In this document: piece after piece, positions 1 to 11,323 of the stretch
Layout of the letters: every line of letters starts with the position of its first letter
Numbering within the stretch: the stretch's first letter is position 1
NCBI GenBank assembly: GCA_020438905.1
Contig: JAGQTQ010000023.1
Location: 1-39,408, forward strand
Source of the DNA: Mycobacterium sp.
Lineage (GTDB): Bacteria > Actinomycetota > Actinomycetes > Mycobacteriales > Mycobacteriaceae
Direction: 5' to 3'
Length of the DNA stretch: 39,408 bases
Translations under genes and position numbers: made by a program
Notes under the pieces: model-generated
Told to the model about the DNA's origin: nothing
The model's database searches: none
The model's input: only the letters and a program-made list of their open reading frames with translations

Positions 1-1
1 T

Positions 2-238
2 GATGGTTTGGCTGAGCTCGGCGCGGTGCTGCGGGACGCGCCCTCCCGGGTGATCCGCACCCGCGCCGACTTCGAGGACGCCGCGCTGACGGCCACGGCC
101 CGTCTGGTCGCTGCCGCGGCGCTGGACCGCGCCGAGAGCCGTGGCTGCCACCATCGTGCCGACTACCCCGACACCGATCCGGCGCAGGCCGCCAGCCGCA
201 CGGTCCACGGTCAGCCGGCCGCGGCCGTGCCGCTGTGA
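2..238 (+). CDS. nadB: L-aspartate oxidase, C-terminal end (partial)
   Basis: Only the last 78 codons are present; the 5' part lies before the window. NadB is the FAD enzyme that oxidises L-aspartate to iminoaspartate, the first step of de novo NAD synthesis. The visible piece is the C-terminal helical domain. It contains the motif ESRGCHHRADYP, typical of L-aspartate oxidases, where the basic residues help the flavoprotein active site. The stop codon overlaps the nadC ATG by one base (TGATG), so the two are probably translationally coupled within a nadABC operon. About 25 residues follow the HHR motif, rich in Ala, Pro and Gln; I recall a shorter tail in the M. tuberculosis protein. The assignment rests on this motif plus the following nadC. 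Confidence 0.85.
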   Translation, partial: DGLAELGAVLRDAPSRVIRTRADFEDAALTATARLVAAAALDRAESRGCHHRADYPDTDPAQAASRTVHGQPAAAVPL

Positions 239-1095
239 TGAAGCTTTCCGCCGACGAGAGGTCCGAGGCGCTGGCCGTGATCGGCCGTGGGCTGGATGAG
301 GACCTGCGCTACGGCCCGGACGTGACAACGAACGCCACCGTGCCCGCCGACGCCGTCGCCGAGGCCGCACTGGTGGCCCGCGAAGCGGGGGTGGCGGCGG
401 GCGTCGAGGTGGCCCTGATGGTGCTCGACGAAGTCCTCGGGCCGCAGGGCTATCAAGTGGAAGACCGCGTCGAGGACGGCACCCGCCTTGAAGCCGGCCA
501 GTCGCTGCTGCGCCTGCAGGCACCCACCCGCGGACTGCTGACCGCCGAGCGGACCCTGCTGAACCTCGTCTGCCATCTGTCCGGGATCGCGAGCGCGACC
601 GCGCGGTGGGTGGATGCGGTCGAGGGCACCGAGGCCAAGATCCGCGACACCCGCAAAACCCTGCCGGGGCTGCGGGCGCTGCAGAAGTACGCGGTGCGGG
701 TCGGCGGCGGAGTGAACCATCGGATGGGTCTCGGTGATGCCGCCCTGATCAAGGACAACCACGTCGCGGCGGCCGGATCGGTGGTCGCCGCACTGCGGGC
801 GGTGCGCGCCGCCGCGCCGGATCTGCCGTGCGAGGTCGAGGTCGACACGCTCGAGCAACTCGACGAGGTGCTGGCCGAGGACGTGCAATTGATCCTGCTC
901 GACAACTTCCCGGTGTGGCAGACCCAGATCGCCGTGCAGCGTCGCGACTCCCGAGCGCCCGGGGTGCTGCTGGAGTCCTCCGGCGGCCTGTCGCTCGACT
1001 CCGCCGCCGAGTACGCCGGAACCGGGGTGGATTACCTCGCCGTCGGTGCGCTCACGCATTCGGTGCGGGTGCTCGACATCGGCCTGGACCTCTAA
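238..1095 (+). CDS. nadC: Nicotinate-nucleotide pyrophosphorylase (quinolinate phosphoribosyltransferase)
   Basis: It converts quinolinate and PRPP to nicotinate mononucleotide, CO2 and PPi, the third step of de novo NAD synthesis, in the cytosol. The product is 285 residues from the ATG at 238; a GTG at 235 would add one residue. Family landmarks are visible: RDTRKTLPGLR (substrate-binding Arg and Lys), KYAVRVGGGVNHRMGL, the KDNHV loop, EVEVDTLEQL, LDNFPV, LESSGGL, and the C-terminal VDYLAVGALTHS phosphate-binding segment. Length is normal for the family. The start overlaps the nadB stop. A strong inverted repeat just after the stop probably terminates the operon against the convergent SDR gene. 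Confidence 0.95.
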   Translation: MKLSADERSEALAVIGRGLDEDLRYGPDVTTNATVPADAVAEAALVAREAGVAAGVEVALMVLDEVLGPQGYQVEDRVEDGTRLEAGQSLLRLQAPTRGLLTAERTLLNLVCHLSGIASATARWVDAVEGTEAKIRDTRKTLPGLRALQKYAVRVGGGVNHRMGLGDAALIKDNHVAAAGSVVAALRAVRAAAPDLPCEVEVDTLEQLDEVLAEDVQLILLDNFPVWQTQIAVQRRDSRAPGVLLESSGGLSLDSAAEYAGTGVDYLAVGALTHSVRVLDIGLDL

Positions 1096-1105
1096 CAACC
1101 CCGCC

Positions 1106-1160
1106 GAGTGAGGACTCACGCAGCCAAAGTGCGGGTGAGCCTCTGCGTGGCTCCTCACTC
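1106..1160. terminator. Compound inverted repeat between convergent nadC and SDR genes
   Basis: GAGTGAGGA (1106-1114) pairs perfectly with TCCTCACTC (1152-1160). After a 2x2 internal mismatch, CACGCAG (1117-1123) pairs with CTGCGTG (1143-1149), leaving a 19-nt loop. It sits 11 nt after the nadC stop and 66 nt from the SDR stop, the usual place for a bidirectional terminator. No U-tract follows on either strand, as is common in mycobacteria. Confidence 0.7.
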
Positions 1161-1225
1161 AGCGTGGGTCGGCGACGAACACCCCGAACCACGGCGGGAA
1201 CCTCATCGGCACCCCGGGGCGCGCA

Positions 1226-2020
1226 TCACAGCAGCACCTGGCCGCCGTCGACCATCAGGTCATGCCCGGTGACATACGAGGACTGGTCGCTGGCCAGCCA
1301 CAACACCGCCCGCGCCACCTCGCCGGGATCGGCGACCCGACCCAGCGGGATTCCGCCCGCAACCCGGGCCGCGCGGTCGGCGTCGGTCTCGCCGGCGCGC
1401 AACGACATCGTCGTCGCAGTCACCCCGGGGCTGACGGTGTTGACCCGGATACCGTATTTGCCCACCTCCATCGCGGCCGTCTGGGACAGCACGTGCACGC
1501 CGGCTTTGCTCGCGACGTAGGGTCCGAGGTTCTCCCGGTTCTTGACCACCCCCAGGCTGGAGGCGGTGTTGACGATGGCGGCCGGGCCTTCCTGGGCGAT
1601 CATCTGGGCCAGGGTGTGCTTCATGCACAGCAACGTCGCGGTGAGGTTCACCGCAATGGTCTGGTTCCAGTCCTGCAGTGAGGTCTCGACGATCGGGGCC
1701 GGCGGCCGGAACACACCGGCCAGGTTCGCCATCGCGTCGATGCGCCCGGAATGTTCGGCGGCCGCCGCGACGGCATCGCGAACGCTGTTTTCGTCGGTGA
1801 CGTCGATCGCCACCGGGTACGCCTGACCGCCCGCCGCACCGATCCGCTCCACCAACTCCTGCAGCGGGCCGGGCACCTTTCGCGCCCCGGCGACCACCGT
1901 CGCGCCGGCGGAGGCGAAGTGTTCGGCCACCACCGAGCCGATACCGCCGCCAGCCCCGATGACGAGCACGGTGCTCCCGCTGAAGTCGAAATCGTCGTAA
2001 CGGCGACGGTGCGATCCCAC
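1226..2020 (-). CDS. Short-chain dehydrogenase/reductase (classical SDR)
   Basis: A 264-residue NAD(P)-dependent oxidoreductase of the classical SDR family, soluble, substrate unknown. The Rossmann nucleotide motif GAGGGIG lies at about residues 22-28, NLAG at 99-102, the structural Asn near 125 (AVNLTA), the catalytic Ser in NTASS near 154, and the YVASK catalytic pair Y168/K172. The C-terminus ends DGGQVLL, as in FabG-like SDRs. The GTG at 2020 is chosen because a good Shine-Dalgarno (TAGGA) lies about 8 nt upstream and the protein then starts shortly before the first beta strand. It follows the LysE exporter gene by 14 nt and is probably co-transcribed with it. From memory, M. tuberculosis carries unrelated genes between nadC and hisD, so this pair looks lineage-specific. 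Confidence 0.88.
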   Translation of the reverse strand: MGSHRRRYDDFDFSGSTVLVIGAGGGIGSVVAEHFASAGATVVAGARKVPGPLQELVERIGAAGGQAYPVAIDVTDENSVRDAVAAAAEHSGRIDAMANLAGVFRPPAPIVETSLQDWNQTIAVNLTATLLCMKHTLAQMIAQEGPAAIVNTASSLGVVKNRENLGPYVASKAGVHVLSQTAAMEVGKYGIRVNTVSPGVTATTMSLRAGETDADRAARVAGGIPLGRVADPGEVARAVLWLASDQSSYVTGHDLMVDGGQVLL

Positions 2021-2034
2021 GGCGGCAATCCTAA

Positions 2035-2676
2035 TCAGGCGGGTGCGCCGCGACGGACCAGCGACAGCACCACCGCCGCGAGGGCGAACAGCCCGGACAT
2101 GGTCCGGTTGAGGATCGTCTGCTGACGCGGGGTACGCAGCCATCCCAGCAGCCGTGCGGCTAGGCCCGTGTAAGCGCACATCACGATGACGTCGACCACC
2201 ACCATGGTCACCGCGATGGTCAGGTACTGCGGCAGCAACGGCCGGTGCAGCACCACGAATTGCGGCAGGACGGCGAGCAGGAACACCAGCCCCTTGGGGT
2301 TGGTGACGTTCACCAAGGCGCCGCGGACCAGCAGCGCGAACCGCCCGGCCGCGGTGTCGGCGTCGACGACCAGCTGACCGCCGAGGTCCTCTGCCGTCGT
2401 CCGCCACTGCCGCACCGCCAGATAGACCAGGTACAACACGCCGGCCCACTTGATCACGGTGAAAGCGAGGACGGACTTCGCGACGGCCGCCCCCAGCCCG
2501 ACGGCCACCACGGCCAACTGCGTCATGAGCCCGATCTGCAGGCCGGCCACGCTCCAGGCGCCCCGGCGCAGGCCGTGGCTGAGCCCGGTGGCCATCGACT
2601 GGACGGCGCCGGCACCCGGGGAGACGCTGATGGCGATCGAGGCGCCCACGAATGCGAGCCAGAGGTCCCAACCCAT
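2035..2676 (-). CDS. LysE/RhtB-family amino acid exporter
   Basis: A 213-residue integral membrane protein of the LysE/RhtB translocator family, which exports amino acids or related small molecules. Hydrophobic segments begin right at the N-terminus ([16 protein letters not shown]). The SPGAG region and the following GLSHGLRRG loop are typical of the family. Further membrane segments cover about residues 40-65, 68-88, 115-135, 145-170 and 185-205. The length is normal (about 205-215). ATG at 2676; the hexamer CATACT (complement of 2683-2688) lies 6 nt upstream, so the mRNA may be leaderless. Substrate cannot be read from sequence. The partner SDR downstream suggests a small metabolite-handling operon. 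Confidence 0.88.
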   Translation of the reverse strand: MGWDLWLAFVGASIAISVSPGAGAVQSMATGLSHGLRRGAWSVAGLQIGLMTQLAVVAVGLGAAVAKSVLAFTVIKWAGVLYLVYLAVRQWRTTAEDLGGQLVVDADTAAGRFALLVRGALVNVTNPKGLVFLLAVLPQFVVLHRPLLPQYLTIAVTMVVVDVIVMCAYTGLAARLLGWLRTPRQQTILNRTMSGLFALAAVVLSLVRRGAPA

Positions 2677-2682
2677 TTGTCG

Positions 2683-2688
2683 AGTATG
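2683..2688 (-). promoter_or_regulatory. Candidate -10 box, leaderless start of LysE gene
   Basis: CATACT on the reverse strand, six bases before the ATG at 2676. It fits the loose mycobacterial -10 pattern (A at position 2, T at position 6), with spacing expected for transcription starting at the start codon. No -35 element is recognisable. Confidence 0.4.
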
Positions 2689-2729
2689 AGGCTCCCCTCG
2701 AGGTCAGGCTTTTCCGGGCCGATGCGTAA

Positions 2730-5862
<3,133 letters not shown>

Positions 5863-5866
<4 letters not shown>

Positions 5867-6477
5867 CATCGGTTGTCGTCCTGGACTACGGATCGGGCAA
5901 TCTGCGATCGGCCCAGCGTGCGCTGGAACGGACCGGCGCCTCGGTGAGTGTGACCTCCGACGCCGCGGCCGCATTGGCCGCCGACGGTCTGGTGGTGCCC
6001 GGCGTCGGGGCGTTCGAAGCCTGTATGAGCGGTTTGCGCTCCATCGGCGGCGACGAGATCATCGCCGAACGGGTGGCGGCCGGCCGGCCGGTGCTCGGGG
6101 TCTGTGTCGGTATGCAGATCCTGTTCGCCCACGGGGTGGAATTCGGCGTGGACACCCGCGGGTGCGGGTTGTGGCCGGGGTCGGTGACCCGTTTAGAGGC
6201 ACCGGTGATCCCGCACATGGGCTGGAACGTGGTCCAGGCCGCACCGGGCAGCAGGCTGTTCAAAGGGTTGGCGCCGGACACCCGCTTCTATTTCGTGCAC
6301 TCCTATGCCGCCCAGGCGTGGAAGGGTGATCCCGACGCGTTGCTGACCTGGGCAACCCACCATGTGCGGTTCCTGGCCGCCGTGGAGGACGGGCCGTTGT
6401 CGGCCACGCAATTTCATCCGGAGAAGAGCGGCGACGCGGGTGCGGCGCTGCTGGCGAATTGGGTTGAGGGGCTCTGA
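5863..6477 (+). CDS. hisH: Imidazole glycerol phosphate synthase, glutaminase subunit
   Basis: Class I glutamine amidotransferase that releases ammonia from glutamine and channels it to HisF for the synthesis of IGP and AICAR. The product has 204 residues. The catalytic triad is visible: Cys81 in [10 protein letters not shown], and His185 and Glu187 in FHPEKSGD. The start [13 protein letters not shown] is the usual first strand and glycine loop, and [10 protein letters not shown] is the oxyanion/PGVG segment. GTG at 5863 overlaps the hisB stop codon. HisF, its partner, lies two genes further down, after hisA and the impA-like gene. Confidence 0.96.
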
Positions 6478-6485
6478 TCTATCAG

Positions 6486-7250
6486 ATGAACAGCATTCAA
6501 ATGAACAGTACTGGGACAGAACTGATTTTGTTACCCGCCGTCGATGTGGTCGAGGGCCGGGCGGTGCGGCTGGTGCAGGGCAAGGCCGGCAGTGAGACCG
6601 AATACGGCTCGGCGCTGGAGGCCGCACTGACCTGGCAGCGCGACGGCGCGGAGTGGATCCATCTGGTGGATCTCGACGCGGCCTTCGGTCGCGGCAGCAA
6701 CCGCGAACTGCTCGCCGAGGTGGTCGCCGCCCTAGACGTCAAAGTCGAGATGTCCGGCGGGATCCGCGACGACGAGTCGTTGCGGGCGGCGCTGGCCACC
6801 GGGTGCGCCCGGGTCAACATCGGCACCGCCGCGCTGGAGAACCCGGAGTGGTGCGCCCGGGCGATCGGGGAGTACGGCGAACGGGTCGCGGTGGGCCTGG
6901 ACGTGCAGATCGTCGACGGCGAGCACCGACTGCGCGGCCGCGGCTGGGAGACCGACGGCGGAGACCTCTGGCAGGTGCTGGAACGACTCGACAGCGAGGG
7001 CTGTTCGCGCTTCGTGGTCACCGACGTCACCAAGGACGGCACGTTGACCGGACCCAATCTCGATCTGCTCGAAGGTGTCGCCGAATGCACGGACGCCCCG
7101 GTGATCGCCTCCGGCGGGGTGTCGAGCCTGGATGATCTGCGTGCCATCGCAACGTTGACCGACTGCGGCGTCGAGGGCGCCATCGTCGGCAAGGCGCTCT
7201 ACGCGGGCCGCTTCACCCTGCCTGAGGCGCTGGCCGCGGTGAGCCGGTAG
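6486..7250 (+). CDS. hisA: PriA: bifunctional ProFAR isomerase (HisA) / phosphoribosylanthranilate isomerase
   Basis: A (beta-alpha)8 isomerase. In mycobacteria and streptomycetes the HisA homologue, PriA, also isomerises phosphoribosylanthranilate and so replaces TrpF. Catalytic residues are visible: D20 in [10 protein letters not shown] (general base) and D139 in VGLDVQIV. Phosphate-binding loops are [18 protein letters not shown] and [11 protein letters not shown]. The 254-residue form starting at ATG 6486 has about 10 extra N-terminal residues compared with the usual 240-245. The alternative ATG 6501 removes five of these. The two starts lie in a direct repeat of ATGAACAG. The gene follows hisH by 8 nt, the only non-overlapping junction early in the operon. 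The trp cluster in this window has no trpF, which fits dual function. Confidence 0.94.
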   Translation: MNSIQMNSTGTELILLPAVDVVEGRAVRLVQGKAGSETEYGSALEAALTWQRDGAEWIHLVDLDAAFGRGSNRELLAEVVAALDVKVEMSGGIRDDESLRAALATGCARVNIGTAALENPEWCARAIGEYGERVAVGLDVQIVDGEHRLRGRGWETDGGDLWQVLERLDSEGCSRFVVTDVTKDGTLTGPNLDLLEGVAECTDAPVIASGGVSSLDDLRAIATLTDCGVEGAIVGKALYAGRFTLPEALAAVSR

Positions 7251-7251
7251 C

Positions 7252-8058
7252 GTGCCGGACCTCGAGGCGCTGGTCACCCAAGCAGCGGCGATCCTGGACC
7301 GGGCATCGGCGCCCTTCGTGGCCGGGCACCGAGCCGAATCCGCGGTGCAGAAGAAGGGCAACGACTTCGCCACCGAGGTCGACCTGGCGCTGGAGCGGCA
7401 GATCGTCGCGGAGTTGGAAGCGGCCACCGGAATCGGGGTTCACGGCGAGGAATTCGGCGGGGCCGACCTCGGCGCGCCCCTCGTGTGGGTTCTCGATCCG
7501 ATCGACGGCACCTTCAACTACGCGGCCGGTTCGCCGATGGCGGCCATCCTGCTCGGCCTGTTGCGCGACGGGGAACCGGTTGCCGGACTGACCTGGCTGC
7601 CGTTCACCGGCGACCGCTACACCGCCGTGGAGGGCGGGCCGGCGTACGTCAACGGCGTCCCCCATCCTCGGCTGGGCAACGTCGGCCTGGCCGATTCCAT
7701 CGTTGGCATCGGCACGTTCAACGTGGACTGGGGAGGACGGCTTCCCGGTCGCTACCGCCTCGAGGTGTTCACCGAACTGTCCCGCGTCTGCGGCAAACTG
7801 CGGATACACGGTTCGACCGGCATCGACATCGCCTTCGTCGGCGCCGGGATCATGGGCGCGGCGATCAGTTTCGGCCACCACATCTGGGACCACGCCGCGG
7901 GGGTGGCGCTGGTGCGGGCCGCCGGTGGTGTCGTGACGGATCTTCAGGGTGAGCCATGGACGGCCACCTCGGCCGCGGCGTTGGCCGCCGCGCCGGGGGT
8001 GCATGAGGAGATCATGGAGATCCTGAACCGGGTCGGTTCGCCGGAGGAGTACCGCTGA
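7252..8058 (+). CDS. impA: Inositol-monophosphatase-family protein (ImpA-like) in the his operon
   Basis: A 268-residue phosphatase of the FIG superfamily (inositol monophosphatase, FBPase). The metal-binding motifs are intact: GEEF with E66/E67, DPIDGTFNY with D82 and D85, and WDHAAG with D213. Family members dephosphorylate inositol-1-phosphate, and some actinobacterial members act on histidinol phosphate. It starts at GTG 7252, one base after the hisA stop, and its stop overlaps the hisF ATG (TGATG), so it is tightly embedded between hisA and hisF. From memory this is the position of impA (Rv1604) in M. tuberculosis and of impA in Corynebacterium. Whether it makes inositol or serves histidine synthesis cannot be settled from sequence; I recall a separate hisN elsewhere in mycobacteria. 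Confidence 0.9.
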   Translation: MPDLEALVTQAAAILDRASAPFVAGHRAESAVQKKGNDFATEVDLALERQIVAELEAATGIGVHGEEFGGADLGAPLVWVLDPIDGTFNYAAGSPMAAILLGLLRDGEPVAGLTWLPFTGDRYTAVEGGPAYVNGVPHPRLGNVGLADSIVGIGTFNVDWGGRLPGRYRLEVFTELSRVCGKLRIHGSTGIDIAFVGAGIMGAAISFGHHIWDHAAGVALVRAAGGVVTDLQGEPWTATSAAALAAAPGVHEEIMEILNRVGSPEEYR

Positions 8059-8831
8059 TGGACGTCGCCGTTCGCGTGATCCCCTGCCTGGACGTCGACG
8101 CCGGGCGGGTGGTCAAGGGGGTCAACTTCGAGAATCTGCGTGATGCCGGAGACCCGGTGGAACTGGCCGCCGCCTATGACGCCCAGGGCGCGGACGAACT
8201 CACTTTCCTGGACGTGACGGCGTCATCGTCGGGCCGGGCCACCATGCTCGAGGTGGTGCGCCGCACCGCCGAGCAGGTGTTCATACCGCTCACCGTCGGG
8301 GGCGGGGTGCGCTCGGTCGACGATGTCGACGCGCTGCTCCGCGCGGGCGCGGACAAGGTGTCGGTCAACACCGCCGCGATTGCCCGGCCGGAGTTGCTGG
8401 CGGAGCTCTCCCGGCGGTTCGGCTCACAGTGCATCGTGTTGTCGGTGGACGCCCGCACCGTGCCGCCCGGCGGTGCCCCGACGGTCTCGGGGTGGGAGGT
8501 GACCACTCACGGTGGTCGGCGGGGTACCGGCATCGACGCGATCGAATGGGCAACGCGCGGAGCTGAACTCGGCGTCGGAGAGATCCTGCTCAACTCCATG
8601 GACGCCGACGGCACCAAGGCCGGATTCGACCTGCCGATGCTGCGTGCGGTGCGTGCCGCGGTCAGTGTGCCGGTGATCGCCAGCGGCGGCGCGGGGGCGG
8701 TGGGAGACTTCGCGCCGGCGGTGCAGGCGGGTGCCGACGCGGTGCTGGCGGCCAGCGTGTTCCACTTCGGTGAGCTGACCATCGCCGAGGTGAAGGCGGC
8801 GATGGCAGCGGCCGGGGTGACCGTCCGATGA
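8058..8831 (+). CDS. hisF: Imidazole glycerol phosphate synthase, cyclase subunit
   Basis: A (beta-alpha)8 lyase that joins PRFAR with ammonia delivered by HisH to give IGP and AICAR. The product has 257 residues. The catalytic Asp pair is visible: D12 in [14 protein letters not shown] and D131 in LSVDART. Phosphate loops VGGGVRS and ASGGAGA are present, as are the [10 protein letters not shown] and N-terminal [12 protein letters not shown] segments. ATG 8058 overlaps the preceding stop by one base and the stop overlaps the hisI ATG by four (ATGA). The sequence is full length with no odd features. Confidence 0.97.
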   Translation: MDVAVRVIPCLDVDAGRVVKGVNFENLRDAGDPVELAAAYDAQGADELTFLDVTASSSGRATMLEVVRRTAEQVFIPLTVGGGVRSVDDVDALLRAGADKVSVNTAAIARPELLAELSRRFGSQCIVLSVDARTVPPGGAPTVSGWEVTTHGGRRGTGIDAIEWATRGAELGVGEILLNSMDADGTKAGFDLPMLRAVRAAVSVPVIASGGAGAVGDFAPAVQAGADAVLAASVFHFGELTIAEVKAAMAAAGVTVR

Positions 8832-9217
8832 GCGTCAGCGAAGAGGACACGTCGGATTCGGTTCCGATGAGCGCACTGGACCCCGCCATCGCCGCCAAGC
8901 TCAAGCGCAACGCCGACGGCCTGTTCGCGGCGGTGGCCCAGGAGCGCGGCACCGGGGCGGTGCTGATGGTGGCCTGGATGGACGACGAGGCGCTGGCCCG
9001 CACCCTGGACACCCGCCGGGCCACCTACTACTCCCGATCCCGGGGCGAATACTGGGTCAAGGGAGAGACGTCCGGGCATACCCAGCACGTCCACTCCGTG
9101 CGCCTGGACTGCGACGGGGACACCGTGCTGCTCGAGGTCGACCAAAAAGGCGCGGCGTGTCACACCGGCACCCACACCTGTTTCGACGCCGAGGTGCTGC
9201 TCGGCCCCGGTCCCTAG
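8828..9217 (+). CDS. hisI: Phosphoribosyl-AMP cyclohydrolase
   Basis: Zinc/magnesium hydrolase that opens the adenine ring of phosphoribosyl-AMP in histidine synthesis. It is monofunctional: the phosphoribosyl-ATP pyrophosphohydrolase (HisE) domain is absent. Signature motifs are [31 protein letters not shown], and the metal-binding [11 protein letters not shown] plus [10 protein letters not shown]. From ATG 8828, overlapping the hisF stop, the protein is 129 residues. A second in-frame ATG at 8867 ([10 protein letters not shown]) gives 116 residues, close to the usual length, so the true start is uncertain. It is the last gene of the operon, followed at once by a strong hairpin. Confidence 0.95.
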   Translation: MSVSEEDTSDSVPMSALDPAIAAKLKRNADGLFAAVAQERGTGAVLMVAWMDDEALARTLDTRRATYYSRSRGEYWVKGETSGHTQHVHSVRLDCDGDTVLLEVDQKGAACHTGTHTCFDAEVLLGPGP

Positions 9218-9221
9218 CCTG

Positions 9222-9279
9222 CCGAGCGTGAACCCACTGCGGAGAAATCCGCCCAGAGTCGCAGTGGATGCACGCTCGG
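9222..9279. terminator. Compound inverted repeat between convergent hisI and peroxiredoxin genes
   Basis: CCGAGCGTG (9222-9230) pairs perfectly with CACGCTCGG (9271-9279). After a 3x3 internal loop, CCACTGCG (9234-9241) pairs with CGCAGTGG (9260-9267), leaving an 18-nt loop. It lies 5 nt after the hisI stop and 8 nt from the peroxiredoxin stop, so it most likely terminates both genes. The design matches the repeat after nadC. Confidence 0.75.
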
Positions 9280-9286
9280 GGCAACG

Positions 9287-9760
9287 TCAGCCCGCCCGCT
9301 CCCGCAGCACCGCCAGCGCCTTGTCGGCGTGGGTGTCCATATTGACCTCGCTGGAGATCACCTCCAGCACGGTGCGGTCGGTGTCGATGACGAAGGTGGT
9401 GCGCTTGACCGGCATGAACTTGCCCAGCAGTCCGCGCTTGACCCCGAACATCTGGGCCACTGCGCCGTCGGCGTCGGAGAGCAGCGGATAGTCGAAACGC
9501 TGGGAGTCGGAGAACCTGGCCTGCTTGTCGACCGGGTCGGTGCTGATGCCGACCCGCGAGGCGCCGACGGCGGCGAACTCCGCGGCGAGATCGCGGAAGT
9601 GGCAGGCCTCTTTCGTGCAGCCCGGGGTCATCGCCGCGGGGTAGAAGAACAGCACGATGGGCCCGTCGGCGAGGAGGTCTGCCAGCGAGCGCGCCGTCCC
9701 GGTCTGATCGGGCAGTTCGAAGTCCGGGGCGCGGTCGCCCCGTTTGATCCCTTGTGTCAT
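9287..9760 (-). CDS. bcpB: Thioredoxin-dependent peroxiredoxin (BCP/PrxQ type)
   Basis: Reduces hydrogen peroxide and organic peroxides using thioredoxin. The product has 157 residues in a thioredoxin-like fold. The peroxidatic Cys48 lies in FYPAAMTPGCTKEAC and Cys53, five residues on, is the usual resolving cysteine of the BCP/PrxQ class. The GDRAPDFELPDQTG start and the C-terminal FVIDTDRTV are typical. ATG at 9760; TAGCGT (complement of 9769-9774) lies 8 nt upstream, so the mRNA may be leaderless. It is transcribed towards hisI and divergently from trpE. The position equals bcpB (Rv1608c) in M. tuberculosis; chaA, which I recall between hisI and bcpB there, is missing here. Confidence 0.93.
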   Translation of the reverse strand: MTQGIKRGDRAPDFELPDQTGTARSLADLLADGPIVLFFYPAAMTPGCTKEACHFRDLAAEFAAVGASRVGISTDPVDKQARFSDSQRFDYPLLSDADGAVAQMFGVKRGLLGKFMPVKRTTFVIDTDRTVLEVISSEVNMDTHADKALAVLRERAG

Positions 9761-9768
9761 GAGTGTCA

Positions 9769-9774
9769 ACGCTA
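9769..9774 (-). promoter_or_regulatory. Candidate -10 box of the peroxiredoxin gene
   Basis: TAGCGT on the reverse strand fits TANNNT and ends 8 nt before the ATG at 9760, spacing compatible with a leaderless transcript. The 57-bp region is shared with the divergent trpE start. No -35 was recognised. Confidence 0.4.
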
Positions 9775-9817
9775 TCGGCGGTCGGAACCGGGCAACAGGT
9801 CTGGGAGGATGTAACCC

Positions 9818-11323
9818 GTGCACACCACGACGCGCGATGAGTTCCGCGCGCTGGCCGCCGAGCACCGCGTGGTTCCGGTGACCCGCAAGGTTCTCGCGGA
9901 CAGTGAGACCCCCCTGTCGGCCTACCGCAAGCTGGCCGCCGACCGGCCGGGGACGTTCCTGCTGGAATCCGCGGAGAACGGCCGGTCCTGGTCCCGATGG
10001 TCGTTCATCGGCGCCGGTGCCCCGTCGGCCCTGACGGTGCGCGACGGCGAGGCGGTGTGGCTGGGTGCCACCCCCGACGGCGCCCCGAGCGGGGGCGACC
10101 CGCTGGAGGCCCTGCGGACCACGATGGAACTGCTCTCGACCGGTCCGCTCGCCGGTATGCCGCCGCTGTCGGGCGGGCTGGTGGGGTTCTTCGCCTACGA
10201 CTTCGTCCGGCGCCTGGAGCGGTTGCCCGAACTGGCGGTCGACGACCTGGGGCTGCCCGACATGCTGCTGCTGCTGGCCACCGACCTCGCGGCGGTCGAC
10301 CATCACGAGGGAACCATCACGCTGATCGCCAACGCGGTCAACTGGGACGGCAGCGACCGGCGAGTCGATGAGGCCTACGACGTCGCCCTCGCCCGTCTCG
10401 ACGTGATGACCGAGGCCCTCGCCCAGCCACTGGGCTCGACGGTGGCGACCTTCGACCGTCCCGAGCCGAAGCATCGCGCCCAGCGCACCCAGCAGGACTA
10501 CGCGGCGATCGTGGAACGGCTGGTCAAAGAGATCGAGGCCGGCGAGGCATTCCAGGTAGTGCCCTCTCAGCGGTTCGAGATGGACACCGCCGCCGAGCCG
10601 ATCGACGTCTACCGGATGCTGCGGGTGTCCAACCCCAGCCCGTACATGTACCTGATGCACGTGCCGGACGAGTCCGGAGGTACGGCATTCTCGATCGTTG
10701 GATCCAGCCCGGAAGCGCTGGTCACGGTGCAGGAAGGCTGGGCGACCACGCACCCGATCGCCGGCACCAGATGGCGTGGCCGCACCGAGGAGGAGGACCA
10801 GCTGCTCGAGAAGGAGCTGTTGGCCGACGAGAAGGAACGGGCCGAACACCTGATGCTGGTCGACCTCGGCCGCAACGATCTGGGGCGGGTCTGTGTACCG
10901 GGCACCGTGCGGGTCGAGGACTACAGCCACATCGAGCGCTACAGCCACGTCATGCACCTGGTGTCCACCGTGACCGGCTTGCTGGCCGAAGGCCGGACCG
11001 CACTGGACGCGGTCACCGCCTGCTTCCCGGCGGGCACCCTGTCGGGCGCGCCGAAGGTACGGGCGATGGAGTTGATCGAAGAGGTGGAGAAGACCCGCCG
11101 CGGCCTCTACGGCGGTGTGGTCGGCTACTTGGACTTCGCTGGAAATGCCGACTTCGCGATCGCCATCCGGACCGCGCTGATGCGCGCCGGCACCGCTTAC
11201 GTCCAGGCCGGCGGCGGCGTGGTGGCCGACTCCAACGGGCCCTACGAGTACACCGAATCGGCGAACAAGGCCAAGGCGGTGCTCTCGGCGATCGCCGCGG
11301 CCGAGACGCTGAGCGCCCCGTGA
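9818..11323 (+). CDS. trpE: Anthranilate synthase component I
   Basis: Converts chorismate plus ammonia to anthranilate, the committed step of tryptophan synthesis; the ammonia comes from a TrpG subunit not encoded in this window. The product has 501 residues. The N-terminal regulatory element LLESAE (48-53) is the Trp feedback-binding motif. The catalytic chorismate-binding domain shows [53 protein letters not shown] and [13 protein letters not shown] 9818 is supported by a strong Shine-Dalgarno (GGGAGG, about 10 nt upstream). No Trp-codon leader or attenuator is visible in the 57-bp gap, so Trp control probably acts through feedback inhibition. The stop overlaps the next gene by four bases. 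Confidence 0.96.
   Translation: MHTTTRDEFRALAAEHRVVPVTRKVLADSETPLSAYRKLAADRPGTFLLESAENGRSWSRWSFIGAGAPSALTVRDGEAVWLGATPDGAPSGGDPLEALRTTMELLSTGPLAGMPPLSGGLVGFFAYDFVRRLERLPELAVDDLGLPDMLLLLATDLAAVDHHEGTITLIANAVNWDGSDRRVDEAYDVALARLDVMTEALAQPLGSTVATFDRPEPKHRAQRTQQDYAAIVERLVKEIEAGEAFQVVPSQRFEMDTAAEPIDVYRMLRVSNPSPYMYLMHVPDESGGTAFSIVGSSPEALVTVQEGWATTHPIAGTRWRGRTEEEDQLLEKELLADEKERAEHLMLVDLGRNDLGRVCVPGTVRVEDYSHIERYSHVMHLVSTVTGLLAEGRTALDAVTACFPAGTLSGAPKVRAMELIEEVEKTRRGLYGGVVGYLDFAGNADFAIAIRTALMRAGTAYVQAGGGVVADSNGPYEYTESANKAKAVLSAIAAAETLSAP

Noticed and set aside
9761-9817. Trp attenuator or leader peptide before trpE
   Set aside because: The 57-bp gap has no short ORF with Trp codons and no alternative hairpins.
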